A DNA stretch of 64,000 nucleotides, from NCBI GenBank assembly GCA_034522055.1, contig JAXHLS010000006.1:484116-548115 (forward strand), read 5' to 3'. Source of the DNA: Gammaproteobacteria bacterium. GTDB taxonomy: Bacteria; Pseudomonadota; Gammaproteobacteria; JAABTG01. Shown in pieces: positions 25,746 through 34,292 of this stretch. Under the pieces are notes generated by a model, which did not search any database, was not told the origin of the DNA, and saw only the letters and a program-made list of their open reading frames with translations. Within the stretch, counting starts at the first letter, position 1. Each line of letters begins with the position of its first letter. Position numbers and translations under genes: made by a program.

Positions 25746-27746
25746 ATGTATAGCCGGACCCCACAAGGGAGTGGGAGCGAGTCCCTGCACCGGAGCCAAC
25801 CCACAAATCTGTTGCTGCGCCATGTGGCGCTGGCCTGTGTAGGCCGCCTGCTGTTCGCCGAACCCGAGGTGGAGCCCCTGGGGGCGGAGCAGGTCTATCT
25901 CTACAAGCATTACGATCCCTTGCGCGACGTCACCGACGTGAGACAAGTGTTGACGGAGTTACTGGCCCATCCGGCCCCGGCGGACCGACACATCGTGCGA
26001 CTGGCGCGGCACTTGAATCTCACCTCGGTCGAAGTCATCGCCCTGGTGCTGGCGCTGATGGTTGAAGAGGAGCCCATGGTGGGCCGGGTGTTGGCCCATA
26101 TCCAGGCGCCGGTGGGCGGCTCGCGGCCGGCCCTGGGTATGTTGGAGGCGGCCCTCGCGCCCCTGGCGAGGGACGCCTGGATTAGCGGAACCATGCTGGC
26201 GGGAGCCGCCATCACCTGCGGCGCCTTGCAACTGCTCAATCAACAGGCGCCCTTGCCGGAACAGACCGTGAAGATCCCCATGGGGTTGGCCTTGCTGTTG
26301 CGGGGCAAGTCCTTGGTGTGGCCAGGCTGCGGCGACATCTGCGATGAAGAACAGATGCATCTACCCTTATCCACGGTGAAGACCGCGGCGCGTCAGGCCG
26401 CGGCCCTGACCCGCGATGAGGACAGTATCCTGGTGATCCGCTCCGCGTCCAAACTAGAGGCGCGCGCGGTGGCGGTCGAGGTGGCGGGGCAAATGCAGCG
26501 CGACGCCTTGTTCATCCGGACGGCGAATGAGGCCCTGGAGGGTCTGGGTGTGGCCTGTCTCATGGATGAACGCCTGCCGGTATTCGAATACGTGCTGGGC
26601 GCGGAGGGCCAGGCCCGGGTGCCTGAGCTGGCCGGCTATCACGGGCCCCGATTGGTATTGACCGGGCCCGACGGCCAGGTGAACAGCGCTCGCGGTTCGA
26701 TCCAGCAATGGAATCTGGTTCCTCCGCCGCAGCATGAACGACAACAGTTGTGGCTGGCCTATCTGGATCAGGATGCACTGGCGCAGCGACTGGCCAGGGA
26801 ACATATACACTCCAGCGGTCGCATTGCCGAGCTGGCCCGCCTGGCGCAGCGGCAGGCGCGCCTGCAACGGCGCGAACGTCCAGATATCAACGACATCCGG
26901 CGCGCCGCCTGGGATGCCGAGGCCGGCACCCTGGGTAGTCTGGCCCAGGCAATCAACGCCGACATCCCGGATGTGGCGCTGGTGTTGTCGAAATCAGTGC
27001 GCCAGGAACTTCAGCAGCTGCTGGCCCGCTGCCGCGCCCGCGAACACCTGGATGCGTCCCTGGGTGTGACCATCAAGGTGCGTTACCAGGCTGGTGTGCG
27101 CTGCCTGATGACCGGACCCTCGGGCACCGGCAAGACCCTGGCGGTGAGCTGGCTGGCCACTCAGCTGGGCCTGCCCCTGTATCGCGTCGATTTGGCCGGG
27201 GTAGTGAGCAAGTATATCGGCGAAACGGAAAAGAACCTGGCCGCGCTGTTGGCGCGCGCGGAGCACAGCGAGATCGTGCTGCTCTTCGACGAGGCCGATT
27301 CACTGTTCGGCAAGCGCACCGACATCAAGGACTCCAACGACCGCTTCGCGAATTCCCAGACCAATTACCTGCTGCAGCGCATCGAGTTCTATCGCGGCAT
27401 CGTGCTGCTGACCAGCAACAGCCGCGACCGTTTCGACGCCGCCTTCACGCGCCGGCTGGACAAGATCATCGAGTTTCCCCTACCCAATCCGCAGGAGCGT
27501 CGCGCCCTGTGGCAGAGTCATCTGGGCCAGGCCCCGCAGCTGAGCGTCAAACAAATCAATCAGCTGGCCGTGGCCAGTGACCTGGCCGGTGGTCATATCC
27601 GCAATGCCGTATTGAGCGCGGCGGTGTCGGCCGATGCCGCTGGACGCGCCATCGCGTTTGAGGACGTGGTGCTGGGCCTGGCCGGTGAGTATCGCAAGCT
27701 GGGGCGGCAGTTTCCGGCGGAGTTGCGGCGTTATGAAAAGAGATGA
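25746..27746 (+). CDS. AAA+ ATPase of the contractile injection system (Afp15/Pvc15-like)
   Basis: 666 residues from the ATG at 25746. The C-terminal AAA+ module has Walker A GPSGTGKT at residues 457-464, Walker B with the catalytic pair D515-E516 (IVLLFDEADSLFGKR), sensor/arginine-finger region LLTSNSRDRFDAAFTRRLD, and a small helical lid. The ~440-residue N-terminal part includes an older AAA-like or helical domain. AAA+ ATPases of this type are diagnostic of eCIS and are thought to help load cargo or assemble/recycle the particle in the cytoplasm. It lies four bases after the previous gene and 12 bases before the amidase gene, so it is co-transcribed with both. Confidence 0.92.
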   Translation: MYSRTPQGSGSESLHRSQPTNLLLRHVALACVGRLLFAEPEVEPLGAEQVYLYKHYDPLRDVTDVRQVLTELLAHPAPADRHIVRLARHLNLTSVEVIALVLALMVEEEPMVGRVLAHIQAPVGGSRPALGMLEAALAPLARDAWISGTMLAGAAITCGALQLLNQQAPLPEQTVKIPMGLALLLRGKSLVWPGCGDICDEEQMHLPLSTVKTAARQAAALTRDEDSILVIRSASKLEARAVAVEVAGQMQRDALFIRTANEALEGLGVACLMDERLPVFEYVLGAEGQARVPELAGYHGPRLVLTGPDGQVNSARGSIQQWNLVPPPQHERQQLWLAYLDQDALAQRLAREHIHSSGRIAELARLAQRQARLQRRERPDINDIRRAAWDAEAGTLGSLAQAINADIPDVALVLSKSVRQELQQLLARCRAREHLDASLGVTIKVRYQAGVRCLMTGPSGTGKTLAVSWLATQLGLPLYRVDLAGVVSKYIGETEKNLAALLARAEHSEIVLLFDEADSLFGKRTDIKDSNDRFANSQTNYLLQRIEFYRGIVLLTSNSRDRFDAAFTRRLDKIIEFPLPNPQERRALWQSHLGQAPQLSVKQINQLAVASDLAGGHIRNAVLSAAVSADAAGRAIAFEDVVLGLAGEYRKLGRQFPAELRRYEKR

Positions 27747-27758
27747 GGAGGTGAACTG

Positions 27759-28580
27759 ATGAGAGTGTTGAGACACCGATTGCAAATGGATGGGAACGCC
27801 GTCCCCTTCGCCCAGTCGCCCAACGTAGGGGGGGTATTGGAGCCCAAATACCTGGTGATCCATTTTACCGCGGGCAGCAGCGCCCAGGGGTCTATCAACT
27901 GGCTGAGGAACCGGGCCGCCCGGGCATCGGCGCACCTGGTGATCGCGAGAAACGGGGAGGTGACCCAGCTGGTGCCCTTCAATCGGGTCGCGTGGCACGC
28001 CGGCGCCAGTGAGTGGGAAGGCCTGCGCGGCATGAATCGGCATTCCATTGGCATCGAACTCGACAACGGCGGCCGTCTCGAGCGCAAGGGAAATCGTTGG
28101 TGTTCCTGGTTCAGCGCAGTCTATCCCGAGGAAGAGGTCATGCTGGCAAGCCATCGCCACGAGACCGAGGCCTGTGGATGGCATGTCTATACCTCGGAAC
28201 AGCTGGAGATGACGATGGAGGTCTGCCAGGTGATCATCGGCAAGTATGGCCTGCACGGCATTGCAGGCCACGACGAGATCGCCCCCGGCAGAAAGTCCGA
28301 TCCGGGGCCGGCGTTTCCGATGGCCAATTTTCGTGCCCGGCTGTTCGGGCGCGCAGAAGACGACTTCCCCGTGTTTCGCACGCGAACGGCGCTGAATATC
28401 CGTACCGGCGCGGGCATTGAATACGAGCGTCTGCCTGACAGCCCGCTCCAGCCCGACACCCGGGTGGAGGTGTTGGAGGAGGGGGACGTCTGGCGCTTCG
28501 TCAATGTCCTGAATATGGATCCCCACCACGGTGAGATTCAGGGCTGGGTCCATGGAAAATATCTGGAGCGTGTGGAGTGA
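27759..28580 (+). CDS. N-acetylmuramoyl-L-alanine amidase (Amidase_2) with C-terminal SH3 domain
   Basis: A 273-residue peptidoglycan hydrolase cutting the bond between MurNAc and the stem peptide. Zinc ligands expected for Amidase_2/AmpD are visible: H35 in VIHFTAGS, H171 in AGHDEIAPGRKSDPG and D181 in the same segment, with SIGIELDNGG in the core. Residues ~205-273 are a bacterial SH3 domain (FRTRTALNIRTGAGIEYERL, then GWVHGKYLE). There is no signal peptide, so it would reach the wall only by lysis, by particle delivery or through a holin-like partner. A strong GAGGAGGTGA Shine-Dalgarno precedes the ATG. It may serve particle release, wall penetration or act as cargo. Confidence 0.9.
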   Translation: MRVLRHRLQMDGNAVPFAQSPNVGGVLEPKYLVIHFTAGSSAQGSINWLRNRAARASAHLVIARNGEVTQLVPFNRVAWHAGASEWEGLRGMNRHSIGIELDNGGRLERKGNRWCSWFSAVYPEEEVMLASHRHETEACGWHVYTSEQLEMTMEVCQVIIGKYGLHGIAGHDEIAPGRKSDPGPAFPMANFRARLFGRAEDDFPVFRTRTALNIRTGAGIEYERLPDSPLQPDTRVEVLEEGDVWRFVNVLNMDPHHGEIQGWVHGKYLERVE

Positions 28581-28942
28581 TGTGCCACCGTTTAGGCGAC
28601 GGGTTCGTCCGCTTCCATGCGGCCTTTCCTTCGCTCTTGGAGGCCGCCACCCGACAGCCAGGAAAGCTCGATACCTGGGGGCGTGACAGCACCGGGCTGT
28701 CGTTCGACGGTACCCGCTCCGCCTTCGCCGGGCGCTTCATAGTGGCGCTGGTGAACGCGCGCCATCCGGGCGATCGGTCGGGGCTCACCATGACACTTGC
28801 CTACGCGGTGGGTATCGACTGGCCGGCGCGGGTCTCGGCCGGCGCCGGCATCGATTATTCGGGCGAGGCCGCCGTGTTCGTGCTGGGGGCCATCGGGGCC
28901 CTGGTCGGCATCAGCGCCCTGGCGCCGGGCAAGGGTAAATAG
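28580..28942 (+). CDS. Small protein with C-terminal hydrophobic helix, unknown function
   Basis: 120 residues from the ATG at 28580, overlapping the amidase stop by one base; a GTG at 28577 would add one residue. The first ~90 residues are soluble and not recognised. Residues ~94-112 (AAVFVLGAIGALVGISALA) form a good membrane helix, with a short basic end (PGKGK). Coupling to the amidase gene suggests a linked role, for instance helping the amidase reach the wall or protecting the producer, but nothing in the sequence proves either. Confidence 0.55.
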   Translation: MCHRLGDGFVRFHAAFPSLLEAATRQPGKLDTWGRDSTGLSFDGTRSAFAGRFIVALVNARHPGDRSGLTMTLAYAVGIDWPARVSAGAGIDYSGEAAVFVLGAIGALVGISALAPGKGK

Positions 28943-28996
28943 GCCATGGCGCACCGCAATGATGGCGGCCGGACGCGGCGCTGAACGGGGCTGAAC

Positions 28997-31900
28997 ATGG
29001 AAGCCGCCGTACAATCCAAGGAGGACGAGTCGTCCGCCAAGGCGACCCAGCAGGCCACGCCCGAGCCCCAGGCCGCTGAAACAGCAGCGACCGGGATCAC
29101 GGCGGGTATGCCGCTGTACCTCGGTGGCGGCACTTGCTCGACCTCGCCACTGCCGCCGGGAACGAACACGGCCCGAGCCATCCAGTGCCGAGTGGAAGCA
29201 GAAGAGCAGGATGAAGAGGAACTGCTGCAGGCGAAGTGCTGCGTCGGCACGACTACAAGTCAGCCGCAAGATGAGGAATCGTTCCAGCCCGCACGGCCAA
29301 GCCCGTCTTATGCTCAGGCCAAGCTCACGCTCGGCCCCCCCGATGACGAATACGAGGACGAAGCGAATCAGGTGGCCGACATGGTGATGCGCATGCCGCA
29401 AGGCGAGGCGCTGCAGTCGGGACCAAAGGCCGTTCAGACTCATATCGACACACCCCGCTATTTACAATATTCATCCGCAGCGGCTGTTGCGGCAGCGCCG
29501 CCACACTCCCAATCCGGGATCGGTCCCTCGACGGTAACCTCCGCCAAGCTGGCTCGGGCCATCGAGTCGCCGGCTGGCGGTCGGCCGTTGCTCCCCGAGG
29601 TTCAGGCACGCGTGGGCCGAGTGCTGGGCCATGATCTGAGCCATGTGCGGGTTCATTCCGATACCCAGGCCGGGCAGGCGGCGCAAGCCATTAACGCCAA
29701 GGCCTTTACCCATAAATCCCATGTCTACCTGGGCGATGGACAAAGCGAGCACGAACTCGGCTTGATGGCCCATGAGGCCACTCATGTGGTACAGCAGGGA
29801 GCTGGTCAGGGAGCCATGGTGCAACGCAATCCCAATGATGATGAAGCCGAAGACGCAGCGGGCGAGGCGCCGTCGGTTGTGTCACCGGCGCGCCGTCGGG
29901 AGGCGAATGTCGGGACCTTCTTTAGCCAGTTGCCGGAACGTTCAGCGCAACAACAGGCCAGCCTGGACACTATTTTGGATGCCTATGAACTGTATCGCTT
30001 GATCGAACAAAAAGAAGCGATGGAGCGGCGCTTTGCTTATCAAGAGCGCCGCGGGATGGGGATAGTGCGTTTCACTTCCCACAATATGCAATTAATGCAG
30101 CGTATCCAGAGTGAAATCGACAGCGAGTGTCAGCGCTTGGGGCTGGCCAATGAGATGGTTGCCAAAACACTGATAAGGCAGCATATGCCGGTGATGGTGC
30201 TGCGGCGTGCCAAGCAGGCGGCCATCGCGTTGTTGAATAAAAACGAGGCAATGGCGCGCGCGGAAATGGAGCGCTATTCAGAACTGGTGTGCAGCCCGGA
30301 TATTGACGGGCTGCTGGATGCGGATGGTGAACTGGCGGCGCGACGCAATGAAATACAAATGACTCAATATGAGATAGAGCGCGCCTCCATGTACATATCC
30401 GCGGTCCCGGCCGGCGTGCCTACAACGGCCGAGGAGTATGGCATACCGCCTAGCGAAGCATCGATAATGTATGTTATTTCCCGTATCGATGAGTATCGAG
30501 AACGTCTGAGCAATCAGCAGCAAGAGTATGAGCAAATGCGCGCACGTTTCGGTCAGGCGTTTCCCATACTGCTAACCGAAGGTTATGAGCCCGGGCGTTT
30601 TTCGTCGGCACCACCCGAACAGTTGGCACAGCTCACCGCCGAACCGCTGCAAGAGATCATCGAGAATATCCATGACGTCAAAGAGGCGGTGCGTGAAGAT
30701 GAGATGAAAGTCTGGAATATGCAGCAGGTAATCGATATTGCGATAACGGACATGGGGATCGCTGCGATTCCGGAATACGTGGAGATCGTAACCAGGCATA
30801 TCGAACGTCAACTGCATGATAGCGCTTTTATGGAACTGGTTAAATCCGCGTTGGCGATTACGACCACGGTTATTGCAGGCCTGATCGGCGGACCACTGGG
30901 GGCGGGACTGGTGGGTGGTGCATGGGGCGGCTATTTCCTCAGTGAGAGTGCCGGTCGATACATGATGGAGTCAGCGGCGGAGAATGTCGCCATGGATCCG
31001 GCAGTGCGGGATATTTCAGTCAACGAGCCGGAGTTGATTTGGGTTGTGGTCGATGTGGTCGGGCTGGGGTTGGAAGTAGGCCCATTGGTGCGGACGATTC
31101 GACCCTTGGCGCGGAGCGCGCTACGGACACGACGTATCGCCGAATTCGCCCGCGCGGTCAGGCGTATTGCACCCGACGCGGCGGAGCGTTTGATCGGCAG
31201 TCTGCGGCGCCGCTTGGGGCGAGAGGCGGTTGATGAAGGTGCCGACGCCGCCAGAGCGGCACATGCCCTGGGCGAAGGGCGTAACCTGGATGAGTATTTG
31301 CAGGCACTCCGCGCCGAACGCCATGAAGCCGGCACGGTCGGTCGTAGTTGGGACTATGACCATCATCCCCAGGGCCTGCCGGATAGTCGCTGGCAGCCCG
31401 GCGATCCCATCGATATGCCCAATACCCAGGGAACGTACCCCGCCTACGACAGGGCCCGGGGACGATATTGGCGCAACCGTGCCCACTTCGAATTAGAGGC
31501 CAGGGCACGGGGAGGAGCGGCGCGCCGTCCCGGTGTGACCACTGATCCCGTTTCAGGCTTGAGCGATGACGAACTGCGCCGTATGCGGGACAGTGGGCGG
31601 GCGCCGGAATATGCCTTTGGTAATCGCGCCGGACAGACCTGGGAACTGGAGCACCACGGAGTACCGCAACGGGTGGGCGGTTGGTTGCGTGAATTGGGAT
31701 TTGATAGCCCCGGCGAGGCCAGCCGTCTTATCGAGGCGTCCCGCCCCGGTTCATTGATGGAGGTCACACCGCTCGAACACGCCTTCTTCGACGTGGAAGC
31801 ACATGGCTTTGGACGCTTAAGGGCCGATGTCAGCGGTGTCCGCTGGGGTGGTACCGCCGCGGCCGATGTACGGGGCGCACGGCCACTGTATCATATGTCT

Positions 31901-32038
31901 GATGACACGATTCGCGAGATCGTTGCGCGTGCTGCCAACGAGGGAATGGACTTTTCAAAGAGCGCGGCGACACGGCAATTGCGCGATGCGCTGGAATCGG
32001 AAATCAGTTCAAGGGGCTTGGGTCTTTCGCTGCATTAG
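28997..32038 (+). CDS. DUF4157 eCIS cargo candidate with nuclease-like C-terminal domain
   Basis: 1013 residues. The first ~150 are disordered, acidic and cysteine-containing. Residues ~190-275 form a DUF4157 domain (LLPEVQARVGRVLGHDLSHV, then LMAHEATHVVQQG), with the HExxH zinc motif at residues 259-263; DUF4157 is well known as an eCIS effector-associated domain. A long charged helical middle follows, then a glycine-rich hydrophobic stretch near residues 620-650 (VIAGLIGGPLGAGLVGGAWG). The last ~230 residues contain WDYDHHPQGLPDSRW, WELEHHGVPQRVGGW and TPLEHAFFDVEAHGFG, a histidine-rich arrangement like HNH/EndoVII-fold toxins. It is best read as a multidomain toxin delivered by the particle. 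Base composition drops somewhat in A/T-rich parts near 30,000-30,850, hinting at separate origin. Confidence 0.8.
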   Translation: MEAAVQSKEDESSAKATQQATPEPQAAETAATGITAGMPLYLGGGTCSTSPLPPGTNTARAIQCRVEAEEQDEEELLQAKCCVGTTTSQPQDEESFQPARPSPSYAQAKLTLGPPDDEYEDEANQVADMVMRMPQGEALQSGPKAVQTHIDTPRYLQYSSAAAVAAAPPHSQSGIGPSTVTSAKLARAIESPAGGRPLLPEVQARVGRVLGHDLSHVRVHSDTQAGQAAQAINAKAFTHKSHVYLGDGQSEHELGLMAHEATHVVQQGAGQGAMVQRNPNDDEAEDAAGEAPSVVSPARRREANVGTFFSQLPERSAQQQASLDTILDAYELYRLIEQKEAMERRFAYQERRGMGIVRFTSHNMQLMQRIQSEIDSECQRLGLANEMVAKTLIRQHMPVMVLRRAKQAAIALLNKNEAMARAEMERYSELVCSPDIDGLLDADGELAARRNEIQMTQYEIERASMYISAVPAGVPTTAEEYGIPPSEASIMYVISRIDEYRERLSNQQQEYEQMRARFGQAFPILLTEGYEPGRFSSAPPEQLAQLTAEPLQEIIENIHDVKEAVREDEMKVWNMQQVIDIAITDMGIAAIPEYVEIVTRHIERQLHDSAFMELVKSALAITTTVIAGLIGGPLGAGLVGGAWGGYFLSESAGRYMMESAAENVAMDPAVRDISVNEPELIWVVVDVVGLGLEVGPLVRTIRPLARSALRTRRIAEFARAVRRIAPDAAERLIGSLRRRLGREAVDEGADAARAAHALGEGRNLDEYLQALRAERHEAGTVGRSWDYDHHPQGLPDSRWQPGDPIDMPNTQGTYPAYDRARGRYWRNRAHFELEARARGGAARRPGVTTDPVSGLSDDELRRMRDSGRAPEYAFGNRAGQTWELEHHGVPQRVGGWLRELGFDSPGEASRLIEASRPGSLMEVTPLEHAFFDVEAHGFGRLRADVSGVRWGGTAAADVRGARPLYHMSDDTIREIVARAANEGMDFSKSAATRQLRDALESEISSRGLGLSLH

Positions 32039-32073
32039 GGGGACTAAGCGGCTCCATTCGGGGAGGGGTTGAA

Positions 32074-33510
32074 GTGAATAGCCAACTTGAATCAAACACC
32101 GAAGGGCGCAGTTATCGTACCCCTGCACCGCTTGATGAAACGCATGAATCGGACGTGGGCTTGCCGCGCTATATGCGCGAGGCCGAAGCCGATGCCGGCG
32201 CGCCCGATGCAGGGGTGGGACAGACTGACGCCGGCGTACCGTTGCCCGGCGGGGTGCCTGAGGCCGAAGCAGCGGCGCCGACCGGGCCCAACGCCTGTGC
32301 CACGCAAGAAGAGGAAGAACGTAAAGAGCGTTTTCGCCGGCGCAGTCTTTCGGCAACGGACTTCCGCCCCGCGGCGGGCTACGGCAAGTTCGATGCTTAT
32401 TATTGGCCCTTCATGTCGCTGATGTCGGCCATCGTCAAGATGAAATTCAACTTTCTCGAGGCCGAAGACACGCCGGACATCCCGACCCTGTTCTCCATGG
32501 TCCTGGCTGGGCAGGACATCAGCGTCTATTTCTGGACCGACGGCGAGAAGCGCCAGTATGAACGGGACTATGTACAGACGGTGTCGCAGCAATGGTCGTT
32601 CCAACACACCTTCCGTTCCACCAAGCCCTGCTGGCCCTTCATCGCCGTACCCTATGTGACGCCACACATCGTCAATGATGCCAGCGACGCTCACTTCAAC
32701 GTCTCGGTGTTCAAGATGTCCAGCGCTACGGGCAAGCGCACCTCTTCGTTCAGGGCGCGCAACCCCGGCACTGCTGGCTGGCAGGGCACAGGCGAGTTGG
32801 ACGAGAATGATGTCATCGAGGAACAGGACAAACGCAGTCGCGACGTGGCGCGTTCGGAACGCCGGCGCCTGGAACGGGCCATCGCTGCCGCTGGCGCCTC
32901 GCCGGTGTTGTTTTCCCATAATCGCTCCGATATCCAGCCGCCCTTCGGTGCGCGTCTCACCGCCCTGGCAGAGGCCATGAAGGCCAAGAACCCCTCCGAC
33001 CCGGCCATCCCCCTCATCCTGCGGGGCTTCGCCAGCGCCGAAGGCCCGCGCGCGCGCAACGACCGGTTGTCACGCGAGCGCGCCGAGGCCACCGCCGAAG
33101 AGCTGCGCCGTACCGGCGTGCCGCAATCCTTGATCGTGGATCCCCAGGGTCCGGTCGGTGCGCCCAATGATGCCACCAACCGCAAGGTGGAACTCGTTCC
33201 CGACAGCGGCTTCGAGACCGGCTACACGGGCAACCGCTTCTCGCCCGCCGCGCACGAATTCGGCCACGCCATCGGCCTGCCCGATGAGTACGTCAACCGC
33301 ACCACGGGCAACCTCGGTGCCAAACAAACCGCCTTTGTCAACCTGGCGCGGCAGGCCGGCGTCTCACCACCCGACCGCTGGGGCGATCGCACCGCCAGCG
33401 TGATGTCGGTGGGTGTGGACGTGTTGCCGCGGCACTACCTCACCATATGGGAGGCGCTGGGGCAGATGACCTCGCCGGATATCGTGCGCAACGAATGGAG
33501 CCTCGGCTGA
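32074..33510 (+). CDS. Cargo candidate: OmpA-like domain plus zinc-protease motif
   Basis: 478 residues from a GTG at 32074. Residues 1-80 are disordered and rich in Ala, Asp, Glu and Gly (DAGAPDAGVGQTDAGVP). Residues ~85-240 are a globular part with many aromatics (FDAYYWPFMSLMSA). Residues ~278-375 are OmpA-like (FSHNRSDIQPP, ARNDRLSRERAEATAEELR, NRKVEL). Residues 394-405 read HEFGHAIGLPDE, an extended HExxHxxGxxDE zinc motif of metzincin-type peptidases, with a Met-containing turn-like TASVMSVGVD downstream. There is no signal peptide. It directly follows the DUF4157 gene and ends the eCIS block, so it is probably a second delivered enzyme; a peptidoglycan-anchored role through the OmpA domain is an alternative. 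Confidence 0.7.
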   Translation: MNSQLESNTEGRSYRTPAPLDETHESDVGLPRYMREAEADAGAPDAGVGQTDAGVPLPGGVPEAEAAAPTGPNACATQEEEERKERFRRRSLSATDFRPAAGYGKFDAYYWPFMSLMSAIVKMKFNFLEAEDTPDIPTLFSMVLAGQDISVYFWTDGEKRQYERDYVQTVSQQWSFQHTFRSTKPCWPFIAVPYVTPHIVNDASDAHFNVSVFKMSSATGKRTSSFRARNPGTAGWQGTGELDENDVIEEQDKRSRDVARSERRRLERAIAAAGASPVLFSHNRSDIQPPFGARLTALAEAMKAKNPSDPAIPLILRGFASAEGPRARNDRLSRERAEATAEELRRTGVPQSLIVDPQGPVGAPNDATNRKVELVPDSGFETGYTGNRFSPAAHEFGHAIGLPDEYVNRTTGNLGAKQTAFVNLARQAGVSPPDRWGDRTASVMSVGVDVLPRHYLTIWEALGQMTSPDIVRNEWSLG

Positions 33511-33671
33511 AGGGACGGCGTGATGACAGCACCAGCCCATCGTGGAACACCCCCTGTGAAAGCCCCCGAGTCGGAGGTGTCGAGGCGGCCGCCTTAGCCA
33601 TCCCATACTGGTTTTTCCGATCAATTCCAACTATATAAGCCAGATAAGCGGCCACCGCAGAACGCTTCCCC

Positions 33672-34292
33672 ATGGAATCGACCCTCACCCTTGCTGCCGG
33701 TGCCCTGACCCGACTCGTCGCCCTCGGCATCGGAGCCTTCCTCTGTTACCTCGGCTTTCGGTTGTTCTCGGAGGTGCCCGTTCCGGCGGAGGGGGAGGCG
33801 GAGTTATCCGGGGTGCGCGGTATGACCATCAAGCTGACCCGCGTCGGTCCTGGGGTGTTCTTCGCCCTGTTCGGGACGGTGGTGGTCGTCTGGAGCCTCA
33901 GCCGCCCATTGGAGTACGCCGAAACGCGCCTGGCCGCGGCGGGGGATGTGCTGGAACGCCGCGCCGGGGCCATGAATCCTCCTGCTGGAGGGCAAGGGCA
34001 CGAGGACGCCGGCAGCCGGCGCAATGTCGTCGCTCAGGAGGTGCAGTGGCTGAACCAAGTCGCCTTGGGCCTTTCGGGGCGGCCGGACTCCGAACTGGTT
34101 CACGACCCGGAGTACATGGTGCCACGCATCAAGCAGGTGTTGATGGAATCGGTCTGGGACGAGACCGTGTGGGGCAGTCCCACGGCCTTCCGTCAGTGGC
34201 TTGAACGCACCGGCGGCCTCACCCCTCCCGCCGATCCCGCCACCGCCCAGGCGGCCGCCTTCTACCAGGCTTTGCCGGAGGGCGACCATTGA
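33672..34292 (+). CDS. Two-helix membrane protein, unknown function
   Basis: A 206-residue protein with two predicted membrane helices: residues ~9-33 (ALTRLVALGIGAFLCYLGFR) and ~58-75 (GVFFALFGTVVVVWSL), with a short loop between, then a soluble C-terminal ~120 residues with no recognised motif. The 161 bases before it (33511-33671) hold no gene; an AT-rich ACTATATAAG at about 33630 could be a promoter -10 region, suggesting a new transcription unit after the eCIS block. Its stop overlaps the next start (TTGA), coupling it to the secreted peptidase. An accessory or immunity role is possible but unsupported. Confidence 0.65.
   Translation: MESTLTLAAGALTRLVALGIGAFLCYLGFRLFSEVPVPAEGEAELSGVRGMTIKLTRVGPGVFFALFGTVVVVWSLSRPLEYAETRLAAAGDVLERRAGAMNPPAGGQGHEDAGSRRNVVAQEVQWLNQVALGLSGRPDSELVHDPEYMVPRIKQVLMESVWDETVWGSPTAFRQWLERTGGLTPPADPATAQAAAFYQALPEGDH

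Noticed and set aside
1-33510. Prophage or R-type pyocin interpretation
   Set aside because: No terminase, portal, capsid, integrase or lysis-regulator genes are seen, whereas AAA+ ATPase, DUF4255 and DUF4157 genes mark an eCIS.
1-33510. Type VI secretion system interpretation
   Set aside because: No TssB/TssC two-part sheath, TssM, TssJ, TssL or ClpV is visible; a single-chain sheath and separate gp19 tubes fit eCIS.
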